Assembly: GCF_013416525.1 (NCBI RefSeq)
Contig: NZ_JACCEM010000001.1
Span: 186,001 to 250,000, forward strand
Length of the DNA: 64,000 nt
Source of the DNA: Parapusillimonas granuli
GTDB taxonomy: Bacteria; Pseudomonadota; Gammaproteobacteria; Burkholderiales; Burkholderiaceae_B
Reading direction: 5' to 3'
A program made the position numbers and the translations under genes. The notes under the pieces were generated by a model that worked only from the letters and a program-made list of their open reading frames with translations, was not told the DNA's origin and did not search any database. Below are positions 47,486-56,570 of the stretch, one piece after another (position 1 is the stretch's first letter; every line of letters begins with the position of its first letter).

Positions 47486-49276
47486 TTACTTTACCTCGGT
47501 ATTGCGCAGGCGGATATGCAATTCGCGCAGCTGCTTTTCATCGACCGGGGACGGCGCCTGCGTGAGCAGGCACTGCGCGCGCTGCGTCTTGGGGAACGCG
47601 ATGACGTCGCGGATGGATTCCGCGCCCGCCATCATGGTCACCAGGCGATCCAGGCCGAAGGCCACGCCGCCATGGGGCGGCGCGCCGTATTGCAGGGCGT
47701 CCAGCAGGAAGCCGAACTTGTTGCGCGCCTCTTCCTCGCCGATGTTCAGCGCGCTGAAGACCTTGCTCTGGATGTCGGCGCGATGGATCCGCACCGAGCC
47801 GCCGCCGACTTCCCAGCCGTTGAGCACCAGGTCGTAGGCCTTGGCCAGCGCGGCGGCGGGGTCGGTGCCCAGCAGGTCTTCGTGGCCGTCCTTGGGGCTG
47901 GTGAACGGGTGGTGGGCGGCGAAATAACGGCCTTCGTCCTCGTCGTACTCGAACATGGGGAAGTCGATGACCCACAGGGGCTTCCAGCCGGGTTCGAACA
48001 AGCCGTTTGCCTTGCCGAATTCGCTGTGGCCGATCTTGACGCGCAGTGCGCCGATGGCGTCGTTCACGACCTTGGCCTTGTCCGCGCCGAAGAAGATCAG
48101 GTCGCCGTTCTGCGCGCCCGTGCGTTCGATCAGCTTGGTCAGGGCGTCGACGTGGATGTTCTTGACGATGGGCGACTGCAGGCCGTCGGGGATGGCCGAG
48201 GCGTCGTTCACCTTGATGTACGCCAGGCCCTTGGCGCCGTATATGCCCACGAACTTGGTGTAGGCGTCGATTTCGCTGCGGGGCATGCTGCCGCCGCCGG
48301 GTATGCGCAGGGCGACCACGCGGCTGGCCGGATCATTGGCCGGCGCCGAGAACACCTTGAAATCGACGTCCTGCATGAGGTCGCCGACGTCGACGAATTC
48401 GAGCTTGACGCGCAGGTCGGGCTTGTCGGACCCGTAGCGTTGCATGGCCTCGCCCCAGGTCATGGTGGGAAAGACCTTGGGCAGCTCGACGTTCTGGACC
48501 GTCGAGAACACGTGGCGGATCATGCCTTCGAAGATCTCGCGGATCTGCTCTTCGTTGAGGAAGGAGGTTTCGCAGTCGATCTGGGTGAATTCGGGCTGGC
48601 GGTCGGCGCGCAGGTCTTCGTCGCGGAAGCACTTGGTGATCTGGTAGTAGCGGTCGAAGCCGGCCACCATGAGCATCTGCTTGAACAGCTGCGGCGACTG
48701 GGGCAGGGCGAAGAACTGGCCCTCGTTCACGCGGGACGGAACCAGGTAGTCGCGCGCGCCTTCGGGCGTGCTCTTGGTCAGCATGGGGGTTTCGATGTCG
48801 ATGAAGCCCAGCTGGTCGAGGTATTTGCGCACTTCTATGGAGACCCGGTAGCGCAGCATGAGGTTGTGCTGCATCTGCGGCCGGCGCAGGTCCAGGACGC
48901 GGTGCGTCAGGCGGGTGGTTTCCGACAGATTGTCGTCGTCGAGCTGGAACGGAGGCGTGACGGACGGGTTCAGCACCTGGATTTCACGGCACAGGATCTC
49001 GACGTCGCCGGACTTGAGCTCGGGGTTGCTGGTGCCTTCGGGGCGCAGGCGCACCAGGCCGGTGATGCGCACGCAATACTCGTTGCGTATGCCTTCGGCC
49101 GTCTCGAATGCCTTGATGTTGTCCGGATCGACCACGATCTGGGCCAGGCCGGCCCGGTCGCGCAGATCGATGAAAATCACACCGCCGTGGTCGCGGCGAC
49201 GATGGACCCAGCCAAACAAGGTCACTGTCTGGTCAAGATGTTCTTTACTGACCTCGCCGGTATAGCAGGTACGCAT
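47486..49276 (-). CDS. aspS: Aspartyl-tRNA synthetase (apparently non-discriminating type)
   Basis: A 596-residue bacterial-type class IIb synthetase: an N-terminal OB anticodon domain (about 1-110), a catalytic core with motif 2 [22 protein letters not shown], the bacterial GAD insertion, and motif 3 [16 protein letters not shown]. The anticodon-loop contact reads [10 protein letters not shown]: the His, instead of the Leu of discriminating enzymes, matches the non-discriminating AspRS of Pseudomonas. This implies Asn-tRNA formation through GatCAB. The ATG at 49276 is preferred to an adjacent TTG. Confidence 0.96.
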   Translation of the reverse strand: MRTCYTGEVSKEHLDQTVTLFGWVHRRRDHGGVIFIDLRDRAGLAQIVVDPDNIKAFETAEGIRNEYCVRITGLVRLRPEGTSNPELKSGDVEILCREIQVLNPSVTPPFQLDDDNLSETTRLTHRVLDLRRPQMQHNLMLRYRVSIEVRKYLDQLGFIDIETPMLTKSTPEGARDYLVPSRVNEGQFFALPQSPQLFKQMLMVAGFDRYYQITKCFRDEDLRADRQPEFTQIDCETSFLNEEQIREIFEGMIRHVFSTVQNVELPKVFPTMTWGEAMQRYGSDKPDLRVKLEFVDVGDLMQDVDFKVFSAPANDPASRVVALRIPGGGSMPRSEIDAYTKFVGIYGAKGLAYIKVNDASAIPDGLQSPIVKNIHVDALTKLIERTGAQNGDLIFFGADKAKVVNDAIGALRVKIGHSEFGKANGLFEPGWKPLWVIDFPMFEYDEDEGRYFAAHHPFTSPKDGHEDLLGTDPAAALAKAYDLVLNGWEVGGGSVRIHRADIQSKVFSALNIGEEEARNKFGFLLDALQYGAPPHGGVAFGLDRLVTMMAGAESIRDVIAFPKTQRAQCLLTQAPSPVDEKQLRELHIRLRNTEVK

Positions 49277-49341
49277 CAAGGATCACTCCGTATAGAAAAA
49301 ATGCCGAAAGTCTGGAATCAAAAAAAGCTCGCCACAGGGGC

Positions 49342-50037
49342 TCAGCGCCCGTTTGCCTCGTCGTCCGGACGACGCGGCGAGACCTCGTCGATGCGATGGG
49401 CCGCATCGACGATGGACACCGCTTCGTGCCCGGCTTCGAGCCCTTTGACGGAAACGGGCGCCACGACGCCCATGGATACTATGTACTTCAGTGCCGCGTC
49501 CACGCTCATGTCGAGCAACTGGACGTCGTCCCGGGGCAGCATGAGGAAAAAACCGGATGTCGGGTTGGGCGTGGTCGGCACATACACGCTGACGTAATCG
49601 CCCCCCAGCCTGTCGGCGACCTCGCCGCTGGGCGCGCCGGTGAGGAAGGCGATGGTCCAGGCGCCCGGGCGGGGGTATTGGATCAGGACGGCTTCGCGGA
49701 ACGCCTGCCCGCCCGGCGCAAGCACCGTATCGCTGACTTGCTTGACGGAATTATAAATCGATCGCACCAGCGGGATGCGGCCCAGCAGCCGCTCCCAGCG
49801 CTCGACGATGGCGGCGCCGATGAAGTTGGCGCCCAGCAAGCCGGTCAGCAGCACCACCCCGACGACCAGCAGCAGCTGGAAGCCCGGGATGCGGAAGCCG
49901 AACAGGGACTGCGAAGTGAGAAACGGCGGCACCACGCTTTCAAGCGTGCTGATCAACAGCGCGATCACCCACACGGTGATGATCAGGGGTATCCAGATCA
50001 GCAGCCCGGTGATGAAATATCGCTTGAAAAAACGCAT
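49342..50037 (-). CDS. DUF502 family membrane protein
   Basis: A 231-residue protein with two N-terminal helices (about residues 8-32 and 50-75), joined by a loop, then the DUF502 domain: GRIPLVRSIYNSVKQVSDTVL, VLIQYPRPGAWTIAFLTG, VSVYVPTTPNPTSGFFLMLPRDDVQLLDMSVDAALKYIVSMG. The function is unknown. It lies between fmdB and aspS, an arrangement common in Burkholderiales. Confidence 0.92.
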   Translation of the reverse strand: MRFFKRYFITGLLIWIPLIITVWVIALLISTLESVVPPFLTSQSLFGFRIPGFQLLLVVGVVLLTGLLGANFIGAAIVERWERLLGRIPLVRSIYNSVKQVSDTVLAPGGQAFREAVLIQYPRPGAWTIAFLTGAPSGEVADRLGGDYVSVYVPTTPNPTSGFFLMLPRDDVQLLDMSVDAALKYIVSMGVVAPVSVKGLEAGHEAVSIVDAAHRIDEVSPRRPDDEANGR

Positions 50038-50050
50038 GCGCGGCTTGTCG

Positions 50051-50350
50051 TCAGGCGGACGCCGGGCTGGCCGGGGCGGGGTCCGCCGGCTTGGCCGCGG
50101 CGCCTTCGCCGGCGACCGCGCCGCCCGAAGCGCCGCCCGACGCCGCGCCCGAGCCGGCGGAACCGCCGCCGTTCCGGAAATCGGTTACGTACCAGCCGGA
50201 GCCCTTGAGCTGGAAGCCGGCCGCCGTGACCTGCTTGGCAAAGGCATCCTGGCCGCACTCAGGACAAGTGGTAAGCAGGGGGTCGGATATTTTCTGCAGG
50301 ACGTCCTGCGCGTGTCCGCAAGCGCTGCACTTGTAAGCGTAAATAGGCAC
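50051..50350 (-). CDS. FmdB family zinc ribbon protein
   Basis: A 99-residue protein starting at GTG. Residues 1-42 form the FmdB-like zinc ribbon with CSACGHAQDV and TTCPECG (CxxC pairs). The rest is a low-complexity Gly/Ala/Ser-rich tail. A regulatory role has been suggested for the family but is not established. It is 13 bases upstream of the DUF502 gene. The 163-base spacer behind it holds AT-rich sequence but no clear promoter. Confidence 0.9.
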   Translation of the reverse strand: MPIYAYKCSACGHAQDVLQKISDPLLTTCPECGQDAFAKQVTAAGFQLKGSGWYVTDFRNGGGSAGSGAASGGASGGAVAGEGAAAKPADPAPASPASA

Positions 50351-50513
50351 GACAAAATTCCACGAAAAAGTACGACAAAACCGCTTAATTTTAGCCGTTT
50401 TTGCCGATAGATACCCATAACGCGCCGGGGCCGGCGCGGCCTTTCACGGCGCCGCCGCCCCCGTTCGTGCGATTCGAGCGCCCGAAGCAGCCGGGCCGCG
50501 CGGCGCGCCGGCC

Positions 50514-51791
50514 CTAAAAAGAGGGCAGCATGAACATCCCCGCCGCCACCAGCGTGGGCAGGGAGGCCGCGAACAGCAGCTTCAGGGGCGAGATCGCGCC
50601 GTCCGGGAAGCAGCCCTTCAGGATGGCGAAGCCGGCCGGGTTCGGCGCGTTGGCGATGACGGTGAGCCCCCCGCCGGTGACCGCCCCCGCCACCAGCATG
50701 TAGCGCCAGACTTCGCTGGTGCCTTCCACCAGCGATCCCAGATAGGTCAGCGCCGCGTTGTCGGTGACCGCCGTCAGGGCGGTGGCGCCCCAATACAGGA
50801 CCATGGGCGAGAGCCCGCCCAGGAGATCCTGCAGCCACCATTTCTGCAGGCCGCCCAACACCACCAGGCCCGCCAGGAAGAAGCCCACCATCAGGCCTTC
50901 GCGTATCAGCAGCGGATTCTGGTGGCGCTGATAGGCGTGCGCATAGCCGATGAACAGCATGAGGAAGCCCAGGAAGATGATCGGGTGATGGGCCGACAGC
51001 ACGACGCCGACCAGGAAGACGGTATGGATGGCGATGACGATCCATGGCACGGGCGGGCGCCGGTCGGCCGCTTCCTGGGCCGGCCCGGCGCCTATGGTGC
51101 CGTCGAGCAGGTGTTTGGCGCTGACCATGGTCAGCACGCCCGCGTTGATGAATACGGCGGCGGCGGCGCGCCAACCGAAATGCGTCGCCATGTAGGCGGT
51201 ATCCCAGCCGAAGGTTTGCGCCACCATCAGGACGGGCGGCGCGGCATAGGCGGTGAGCACGCCGCCGATGGAGATGTTCACGAACAGCACGCCTATGGTC
51301 ATGTACTTGAAGCCGGCCTGCTCGCTGCGGCCGAAATAGGCGTCGCGCAGCAGCAGGGCCGCGAGCGTCATGGCGGCCGGTTCCGTGATGAACGAGCCCG
51401 CCAGCGGCACCACCGACATGATGACGAAGTACATGGCCAGTTCCCGCCTCATGGGCAGCAGGCGCGCGAGCACGCGCACCAGCTTGCCGACGAGTTCGAG
51501 TATGGGCCGGCTGGCGGCCACCACCATGATCGCGAACACGAATGCCGGTTCGGTGAAGTTGCGCGTGTCGATGTAGGTGACGGTGTCGCCCACCCCCGAC
51601 AGCAGGGCCATCACGGCCAGCATCACGCAGGCCCAGACGCCGAATACCGCCTCGACTTCCGACAGCAGGTGCCAGAGCCCGGCGTGCGTGCCGCCGCGAT
51701 TGGCGAGCCGCGCGAACACGGGAACGGAAAAGGTGTGGATGATGGCGATCGCAAAAAGAGCCGTTGCCAGATATTCCAGGAAGCTGGTCAT
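50514..51791 (-). CDS. Putative Na+/H+ antiporter (PF07399-type)
   Basis: A 425-residue inner-membrane protein with about 11 helices. Typical segments are ELAMYFVIMSVVPLAGSFITEPAAMTLAALLLRDAYF, GVLFVNISIGGVLTAYAAPPVLMVA, ATALTAVTDNAALTYLGSLVEG and VIANAPNPAGFAILKGCFPDG. It fits a family annotated as putative Na+/H+ antiporter; the transported ion is unproven. It is transcribed leftwards, 82 bases after the ubiA stop, so it may be in the same run. Confidence 0.82.
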   Translation of the reverse strand: MTSFLEYLATALFAIAIIHTFSVPVFARLANRGGTHAGLWHLLSEVEAVFGVWACVMLAVMALLSGVGDTVTYIDTRNFTEPAFVFAIMVVAASRPILELVGKLVRVLARLLPMRRELAMYFVIMSVVPLAGSFITEPAAMTLAALLLRDAYFGRSEQAGFKYMTIGVLFVNISIGGVLTAYAAPPVLMVAQTFGWDTAYMATHFGWRAAAAVFINAGVLTMVSAKHLLDGTIGAGPAQEAADRRPPVPWIVIAIHTVFLVGVVLSAHHPIIFLGFLMLFIGYAHAYQRHQNPLLIREGLMVGFFLAGLVVLGGLQKWWLQDLLGGLSPMVLYWGATALTAVTDNAALTYLGSLVEGTSEVWRYMLVAGAVTGGGLTVIANAPNPAGFAILKGCFPDGAISPLKLLFAASLPTLVAAGMFMLPSF

Positions 51792-51873
51792 TCAGTCCGC
51801 CTTGTCGAGGAAACGGCGTTGATTGTCGCACGCTGGGCGGAAAAAGAGGAGAGGCCGCCGCCCCGGCCGCCTC

Positions 51874-52851
51874 CTATGGCAGCACGGTGCCGGCCAGGGC
51901 GGCGGCCAGCAGCAGCACGCCCACCGCCATGTTGGCGCGGAACAGCATGAAGTTGCGGTCGGGGTGCGCCAGGCTGAAGACCGTCATTTGCCAGACGAAA
52001 TGGCCGGCGATGGCGGCGATCACGACGTAATACGGCCAGTCCATGCCCATGGACCACCCGCCCCACGCCCAAAGCGCGATCGTCGCGGCGTAGAACCCGC
52101 TGATCCAGGCCTTGCCCTTGTCGGCAAAGCGCATGGCGGTGGAATGCAGGCCCAGCTTGAGGTCATCGCGCACATCGACGTAGGCATAGATGGAGTCGTA
52201 CCCCACTTGCCACAGCACCGCGCCCAGCCACATGGCCACCGCCCCCAGGGGGACAGTGTTCTGCGTGTCCGACCAGGCCATGAGCATGCCCCAGTTGAAG
52301 CCTATGCCCAGCACCACTTGGGGCCAGTAAGTGAAGCGCTTGCACAAGGGATAGACGATGACGATGGGCAGCAGCGCAACGGCCAGCCACCGGCTGTATT
52401 CGTTCAGCGCGAGCAGCAGCAGCGCGCAAACCGCCAGCTGCGCCAGCACGAACCACAAGGCCTGGCGCAGGCTGATCTGCCCGCTGGTCAGCGGCCGGAA
52501 GCGCGTGCGCTCCACCTGCTTGTCGATGTCGCGGTCGAAGATGTCGTTGAAGCAGCACCCGATGCCGCGCATCAGCAGCGCGCCCAGCGAGAATATGAAC
52601 AGCCGGAACAAGGTCGGCCAGCCGTCCGCGGCCTGCACCAGCGCGGCCAGGCAGGGCAGCAGCGTCAGCCAGGTGCCCACCGGGCGGTCCAGGCGGCACA
52701 GGCGCGCATAAGGCCCCCAGGAACGGGGCAGCCAGCGCTCCACCCAGTCGTCGGGCCGCATGTCGGCCAGGTCAGGGGTGCCGGGCGCCGCCGGCTCCAG
52801 GAGCTTGCCCAGGTGTTCGGGCCGCGGGGATCCGGGTTTGGGCGATGCCAT
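51874..52851 (-). CDS. ubiA: 4-hydroxybenzoate octaprenyltransferase
   Basis: A 325-residue membrane prenyltransferase of ubiquinone biosynthesis. The N-terminus is soluble (about 40 residues), followed by about nine helices. Asp-rich sites are NDIFDRDID (about residues 118-126) and DSIYAYVDVRDD. RLDRPVGTWLTLLPCLAAL is the usual start of the domain. The gene begins six bases past the aminotransferase stop. Confidence 0.95.
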   Translation of the reverse strand: MASPKPGSPRPEHLGKLLEPAAPGTPDLADMRPDDWVERWLPRSWGPYARLCRLDRPVGTWLTLLPCLAALVQAADGWPTLFRLFIFSLGALLMRGIGCCFNDIFDRDIDKQVERTRFRPLTSGQISLRQALWFVLAQLAVCALLLLALNEYSRWLAVALLPIVIVYPLCKRFTYWPQVVLGIGFNWGMLMAWSDTQNTVPLGAVAMWLGAVLWQVGYDSIYAYVDVRDDLKLGLHSTAMRFADKGKAWISGFYAATIALWAWGGWSMGMDWPYYVVIAAIAGHFVWQMTVFSLAHPDRNFMLFRANMAVGVLLLAAALAGTVLP

Positions 52852-52857
52852 CTGGGA

Positions 52858-54054
52858 TCAGCTTTCCTTGATCAATTGCCCCAGTATGGCGATGCCGGCG
52901 CGGATCTTGTCTTCGGGCACGGTGACGAAGCTGAGGCGCAGGGTGTTGGCCTTGGCGCCGGCGCCCGCATAGAAGGGCTCGCCCGGCACGAAGGCCACGT
53001 TGCGTTCGATGGCGCGCGCCAGCAGCTTGGTGCCGTCGATGTGCTCCGGCAGCGTCACCCAGATGAACATGCCGCCTTCGGGGCGCGTCCAGCTTGCGGT
53101 GGCGGGGAAATGCTGGGCCATTGCGTCCAGCATGTAGCCGCATTGCTGCTTGTACAAGTCGCGCACCATGGGCAGATGCTGGGTCAGGAAGCCGCCCTTG
53201 ATGGTTTCATACACCGCCATCTGGGTCAGGGTGGCGGTGTGCAGGTCGGTGGCCTGCTTGATCTGCACCAGCTTGGCGATGATGTGGCGCGGCGCGGCGA
53301 TATAGCCCAGGCGCAGGCCCGGCGCCAGCACCTTGGAGAAGGTGCCCAGGCGCACCACGGTGGCGCCGGCCGCGCGCCCGATGCCCAGCAAGCCGGGCAA
53401 GGCCTCGCCGGCGTAACGCAATTCGCCGTAGGGGTCGTCTTCGACGATGGGGATCTGCAGCGCCGCGCAGCGCTCCGCCAGGGCGTGCCGGCGTTCCAGG
53501 CTGAGCGTCAGGCCGGTGGGGTTCTGGAAATTGGGCAGGGCGTAGATGAAGCGGGCGCCGGCCGCGCTGTCGGCCGTCAGGCCCTCGGGTATCAGGCCGC
53601 CGCCGTCGGTGGGCACGGCCACGTAGGTGGGTTCGAACAGGGAAAAGGACTGCAGGGCGCCCAGATAGCTGGGCGCTTCCACCAGCACCTTGCTGCCGGG
53701 ATCGATGAACAGCTTGCCCAGCATGTCGAGCGCCTGCTGGGAGCCCGACACGATGAGGATTTCGTCGGGCGAGACGTCGGCCCCGACTCGTTTCAGGTCT
53801 TCCGCCACCCAGGCGCGCAGGGGCGCATAGCCTTCCGTGGGGCCGTACTGCAGGGCCGACCGGCCGTTCTGGGCCAGGACACGCCCGAACGCTTCATTGA
53901 TCACGTCTACCGGAAAACCCTGAGGGGCGGGCAGGCCGCCGGCAAAGGAAATGATTTCGGGCCGCTCGGTGACTTTCAGGATTTCCCGGATCGTCGAACT
54001 GGTCAGCTGCTGCGCGCGTTGCGAAAAAGTATAAGGATGGGTGTACGAATCCAT
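52858..54054 (-). CDS. PLP-dependent aminotransferase (class I, 2-aminoadipate/LysN-like)
   Basis: A 398-residue fold-type I aminotransferase without an N-terminal GntR domain. Seen are ISFAGGLPAPQGFP, LQYGPTEGYAPLRAW, SGSQQALDMLGKLFIDPG, YALPNFQNPTGL and the PLP Lys in GTFSKVLAPGLRLGY (about residue 235). C-terminal LRLSFVTV supplies the substrate carboxylate Arg. It is similar to 2-aminoadipate or aromatic/branched-chain aminotransferases; the substrate is not determined. Start at MDSYTHPYTFSQRAQ; the longer frame overlaps a small upstream ORF. Confidence 0.9.
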   Translation of the reverse strand: MDSYTHPYTFSQRAQQLTSSTIREILKVTERPEIISFAGGLPAPQGFPVDVINEAFGRVLAQNGRSALQYGPTEGYAPLRAWVAEDLKRVGADVSPDEILIVSGSQQALDMLGKLFIDPGSKVLVEAPSYLGALQSFSLFEPTYVAVPTDGGGLIPEGLTADSAAGARFIYALPNFQNPTGLTLSLERRHALAERCAALQIPIVEDDPYGELRYAGEALPGLLGIGRAAGATVVRLGTFSKVLAPGLRLGYIAAPRHIIAKLVQIKQATDLHTATLTQMAVYETIKGGFLTQHLPMVRDLYKQQCGYMLDAMAQHFPATASWTRPEGGMFIWVTLPEHIDGTKLLARAIERNVAFVPGEPFYAGAGAKANTLRLSFVTVPEDKIRAGIAILGQLIKES

Positions 54055-54113
54055 GGTTCCTGAAAATTCCCCGATAAAGAGCAAAGAGTGACAACTCTTT
54101 AGGTTACCGCAAA

Positions 54114-54230
54114 TTAGTCCTTGCGGCGCTGATCGCGCCGCACGTTGCGTATCAGCCACCAAAACAGGGAAAAGGAACACGCCAAGCCCACGCCGAATAT
54201 GCCCAGGACGATCCATTCGCCAGTCGTCAT
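54114..54230 (-). CDS. Small single-helix membrane protein (38 aa, unrecognised)
   Basis: An uncharacterised short ORF: a polar N-terminus (MTTGEW), one hydrophobic helix (IVLGIFGVGLACSFSLFWWL) and a basic tail ending RRDQRRKD, as in an inner-membrane protein with its C-terminus inside. A GAGGTGG ribosome site stands three to four bases before the ATG. It lies 59 bases upstream of the aminotransferase gene on the same strand. No family was recognised; composition and ribosome site make it a fair candidate gene. Confidence 0.5.
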   Translation of the reverse strand: MTTGEWIVLGIFGVGLACSFSLFWWLIRNVRRDQRRKD

Positions 54231-54421
54231 CTCCACCTCACTGTTCTCTGTTGCAGCCATACGGAAATTCTTTATAATTTTACCCCCACTTTTTTGCCGT
54301 TAGCCGGCCGCAGGACCTGTATGGACCAAGCCCGAAGCAGGACCCGAACCACGAGCCGGGCAAAGCTCGGCCCATGCCCCAAGCAGGGCCCACGCCCCGG
54401 GCTGCCCCGGTGGAGCGCATG

Positions 54422-55036
54422 ATGGCGCCCTATGAGCAGCTTTTGGAGCGCCTGGCGGACCAGGGCTGGGCCGTCGCCGACGACCTGATGGACGCGCGGC
54501 TGTGCGAGCAGCTGCGCAGCGAGTGCCGGCAGGCCTGGGCGCAAGGCCTTTTCCGGCAGGCGGGCATTGGGCGCGGCGCACAGGCCGCCACGCACACCGG
54601 CATACGGGGCGACGCCATATGCTGGCTGGAGCCCGAACAGGCCCATGGCGCAACAGCCCGCTTCCTGGAATTTGCCGAAGCATTGCGCGGGGAATTGAAC
54701 CGGAATTTTTTCCTGGGCCTGAACAACGCCGAATTCCACTTCGCGCGCTACCCGGCGGGCCAGGGCTATAAAACGCACGTGGACCAGCATCGGGGCCAGC
54801 CGCATCGGAAGATTTCGTTCGTGCTTTACTTGAATTCGGAATGGGCCGCGGACGACGAAGGCGAGCTGTGCCTGTATCCGGCGCAAGACGGCGGCGCCGC
54901 GGCGCGCATCCTGCCCCTGCCGGGCCGGGTGGCGCTGTTCAGGAGCGATACCATTCCGCATGAAGTCCGGCCCTGCAAGCGCACCCGCTGGAGCCTGACG
55001 GGCTGGTTCCGCAGCGACCCGCGGCCCTATCCCTAG
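54422..55036 (+). CDS. 2-oxoglutarate/Fe(II)-dependent dioxygenase (SM-20/prolyl 4-hydroxylase-like)
   Basis: A 204-residue double-stranded β-helix enzyme. Iron ligands are HVD (in YKTHVDQHRG) and the distal His in DTIPHEV; the 2-oxoglutarate Arg is in RTRWSLTGWFR. The N-terminal segment with ATHTGIRGDAICWLEP is typical of the family. The substrate is unknown, possibly a protein side chain. The start is uncertain among 54374, 54419 and 54422; GGAG at 54412 favours 54422. It is a lone rightward gene between leftward operons. Confidence 0.85.
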   Translation: MAPYEQLLERLADQGWAVADDLMDARLCEQLRSECRQAWAQGLFRQAGIGRGAQAATHTGIRGDAICWLEPEQAHGATARFLEFAEALRGELNRNFFLGLNNAEFHFARYPAGQGYKTHVDQHRGQPHRKISFVLYLNSEWAADDEGELCLYPAQDGGAAARILPLPGRVALFRSDTIPHEVRPCKRTRWSLTGWFRSDPRPYP

Positions 55037-55119
55037 GCGTGTCGGCGCTGAAAGCGCCCTGGCGGCCTTCCCGGCGCGCCGCCTGGCCGGGCAAAGCGCC
55101 CTCCCGTGGCGCCGGCGCG

Positions 55120-55854
55120 CTAATGGTGCAGTATCTTCGATAGAAATTGCCGGGCGCGCGGCGAGCGTTCTTCCAGCCGCCCGAAGAAGGCTTCGCTGTC
55201 GCAGTCTTCGACGATCTTGCCGGCGTCCATGAACACGACGCGGTCCGCCACTTTGCGGGCGAAGCCCATTTCGTGGGTGACGACCATCATGGTCATGCCC
55301 TCGCGCGCCAGGTCGACCATGACGTCGAGCACTTCGTTGACCATTTCCGGATCCAGCGCCGAGGTGGGTTCGTCGAACAGCATGGCGATCGGGTCCATGG
55401 CCAGGGCGCGCGCGATCGCCACGCGCTGCTGCTGCCCGCCGGACAGCTGGCCGGGGAATTTGTCTTTGTGGGCCAGCAGGCCCACGCGTTCCAGCAGGGC
55501 GCCGGCCCGGGCGGCGGCTTCTTCCTGGCTGCGGCCCAGGACCTTGGTCTGGGCCAGGGTGAGATTCTGCGTCACCGTCAGGTGAGGAAACAGCTCGAAA
55601 CTCTGGAAGACCATGCCGATGCGGGCGCGCAGCTTGGGCAGGTTGGTGTCGGGCGCCCCCACCGACACGCCGTCGACCAGGATCTCGCCCTTCTGGAAGG
55701 GTTCCAGGCCGTTGACCGTCTTGATCAGCGTCGATTTGCCCGAACCGGACGGACCGCACACGACCACCACCTCGCCGTTCGACACCTGGGTCGTGCAGTC
55801 GTCCAGCACCTGGGTCGCGCCATACCATTTGCTGACATGCTTTATTTCTATCAT
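55120..55854 (-). CDS. gltL: Amino acid ABC transporter ATP-binding protein (GltL/GlnQ type)
   Basis: A 244-residue ATPase: Walker A GPSGSGKST (about residues 34-42), Q-loop VFQSFELFPHLTV, signature LSGGQQQRVAIARAL, Walker B AMLFDEPTSALDPEMV, and the switch His in VTHEMGFARKVADRV. This is the polar amino acid (HAAT) type. It is the last gene of the dcyD-gltI-gltJ-gltK-gltL operon, 26 bases after the second permease. Confidence 0.94.
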   Translation of the reverse strand: MIEIKHVSKWYGATQVLDDCTTQVSNGEVVVVCGPSGSGKSTLIKTVNGLEPFQKGEILVDGVSVGAPDTNLPKLRARIGMVFQSFELFPHLTVTQNLTLAQTKVLGRSQEEAAARAGALLERVGLLAHKDKFPGQLSGGQQQRVAIARALAMDPIAMLFDEPTSALDPEMVNEVLDVMVDLAREGMTMMVVTHEMGFARKVADRVVFMDAGKIVEDCDSEAFFGRLEERSPRARQFLSKILHH

Positions 55855-55880
55855 TCAGGCTCCTGCTAGTCTTTCGGATC

Positions 55881-56570
55881 TTATCGCGCCATGCTCGTGC
55901 GCTCGCGCAGCCGGCGCACGAGCAGCGAAGCGGAATAGCTCATGATGAAGTACACCACGGCCACGAACAAGTACATTTCTATCAGCCTGCCGTCGCGCTG
56001 CGCGACCTTGGTGGCGGCGCCCAGGAAGTCGGTCAGGGACAGCACGTAGACCAGCGAAGTGTCCTGGAACAGCACGATGGTCTGCGTCAGCAGGATAGGC
56101 GTCATGTTGCGGAAGGCCTGCGGCAGCACGACCTTGCCCATGACCTGCCAATAGGTCATGCCCAGCGCATAGCCGGCGGCCAGCTGCCCGCGCGGCACCG
56201 ACTGTATGCCCGCCCTCATGATTTCGCAGAAATAGGCCGCCTCGAACAAGGTGAAGGTGACCAGCGCCGACGTGAACCCGCCCACCGAAATGGGCCGGCT
56301 GGCGCCGGTCAGCCACGCGCCGATATAAGGCACCAGGAAATAGAACCAGAAGATGACCAGGATGAGCGGCAGCGCCCGCAGCAGGTTCACGTAGAGGCCG
56401 GCCACCCAGGCCAGCGGCTTGATGCCGGACAGGCGGCACATGGCCAGCAAGGTGCCCAGCACCAGCCCGCCGAACGCGGAAAACACCGTCAGCTTGATCG
56501 TGAAGACCATGCCGTCCCGGAAGAGATAGACCCAGGAACGCTGGATGACATCGAAATCGAAGCCGTTCAT
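55881..56570 (-). CDS. gltK: Glutamate/aspartate-type ABC transporter permease (GltK)
   Basis: A 229-residue HAAT-family permease with about five helices. Segments are LYVNLLRALPLILVIFWFYFLVPYI and the coupling loop EIMRAGIQSVPRGQLAAGYALGMTYWQVMGKVVLPQAFRNMTP. Its start overlaps the stop of the first permease (ATGA). It forms the heterodimeric channel with that protein. Confidence 0.92.
   Translation of the reverse strand: MNGFDFDVIQRSWVYLFRDGMVFTIKLTVFSAFGGLVLGTLLAMCRLSGIKPLAWVAGLYVNLLRALPLILVIFWFYFLVPYIGAWLTGASRPISVGGFTSALVTFTLFEAAYFCEIMRAGIQSVPRGQLAAGYALGMTYWQVMGKVVLPQAFRNMTPILLTQTIVLFQDTSLVYVLSLTDFLGAATKVAQRDGRLIEMYLFVAVVYFIMSYSASLLVRRLRERTSMAR

Noticed and set aside
55040-55110. GC-rich inverted repeats after the 2OG oxygenase gene as a terminator
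   Set aside because: Stems such as GGCGCT-GAA-AGCGCC are short and have no T run on either strand.
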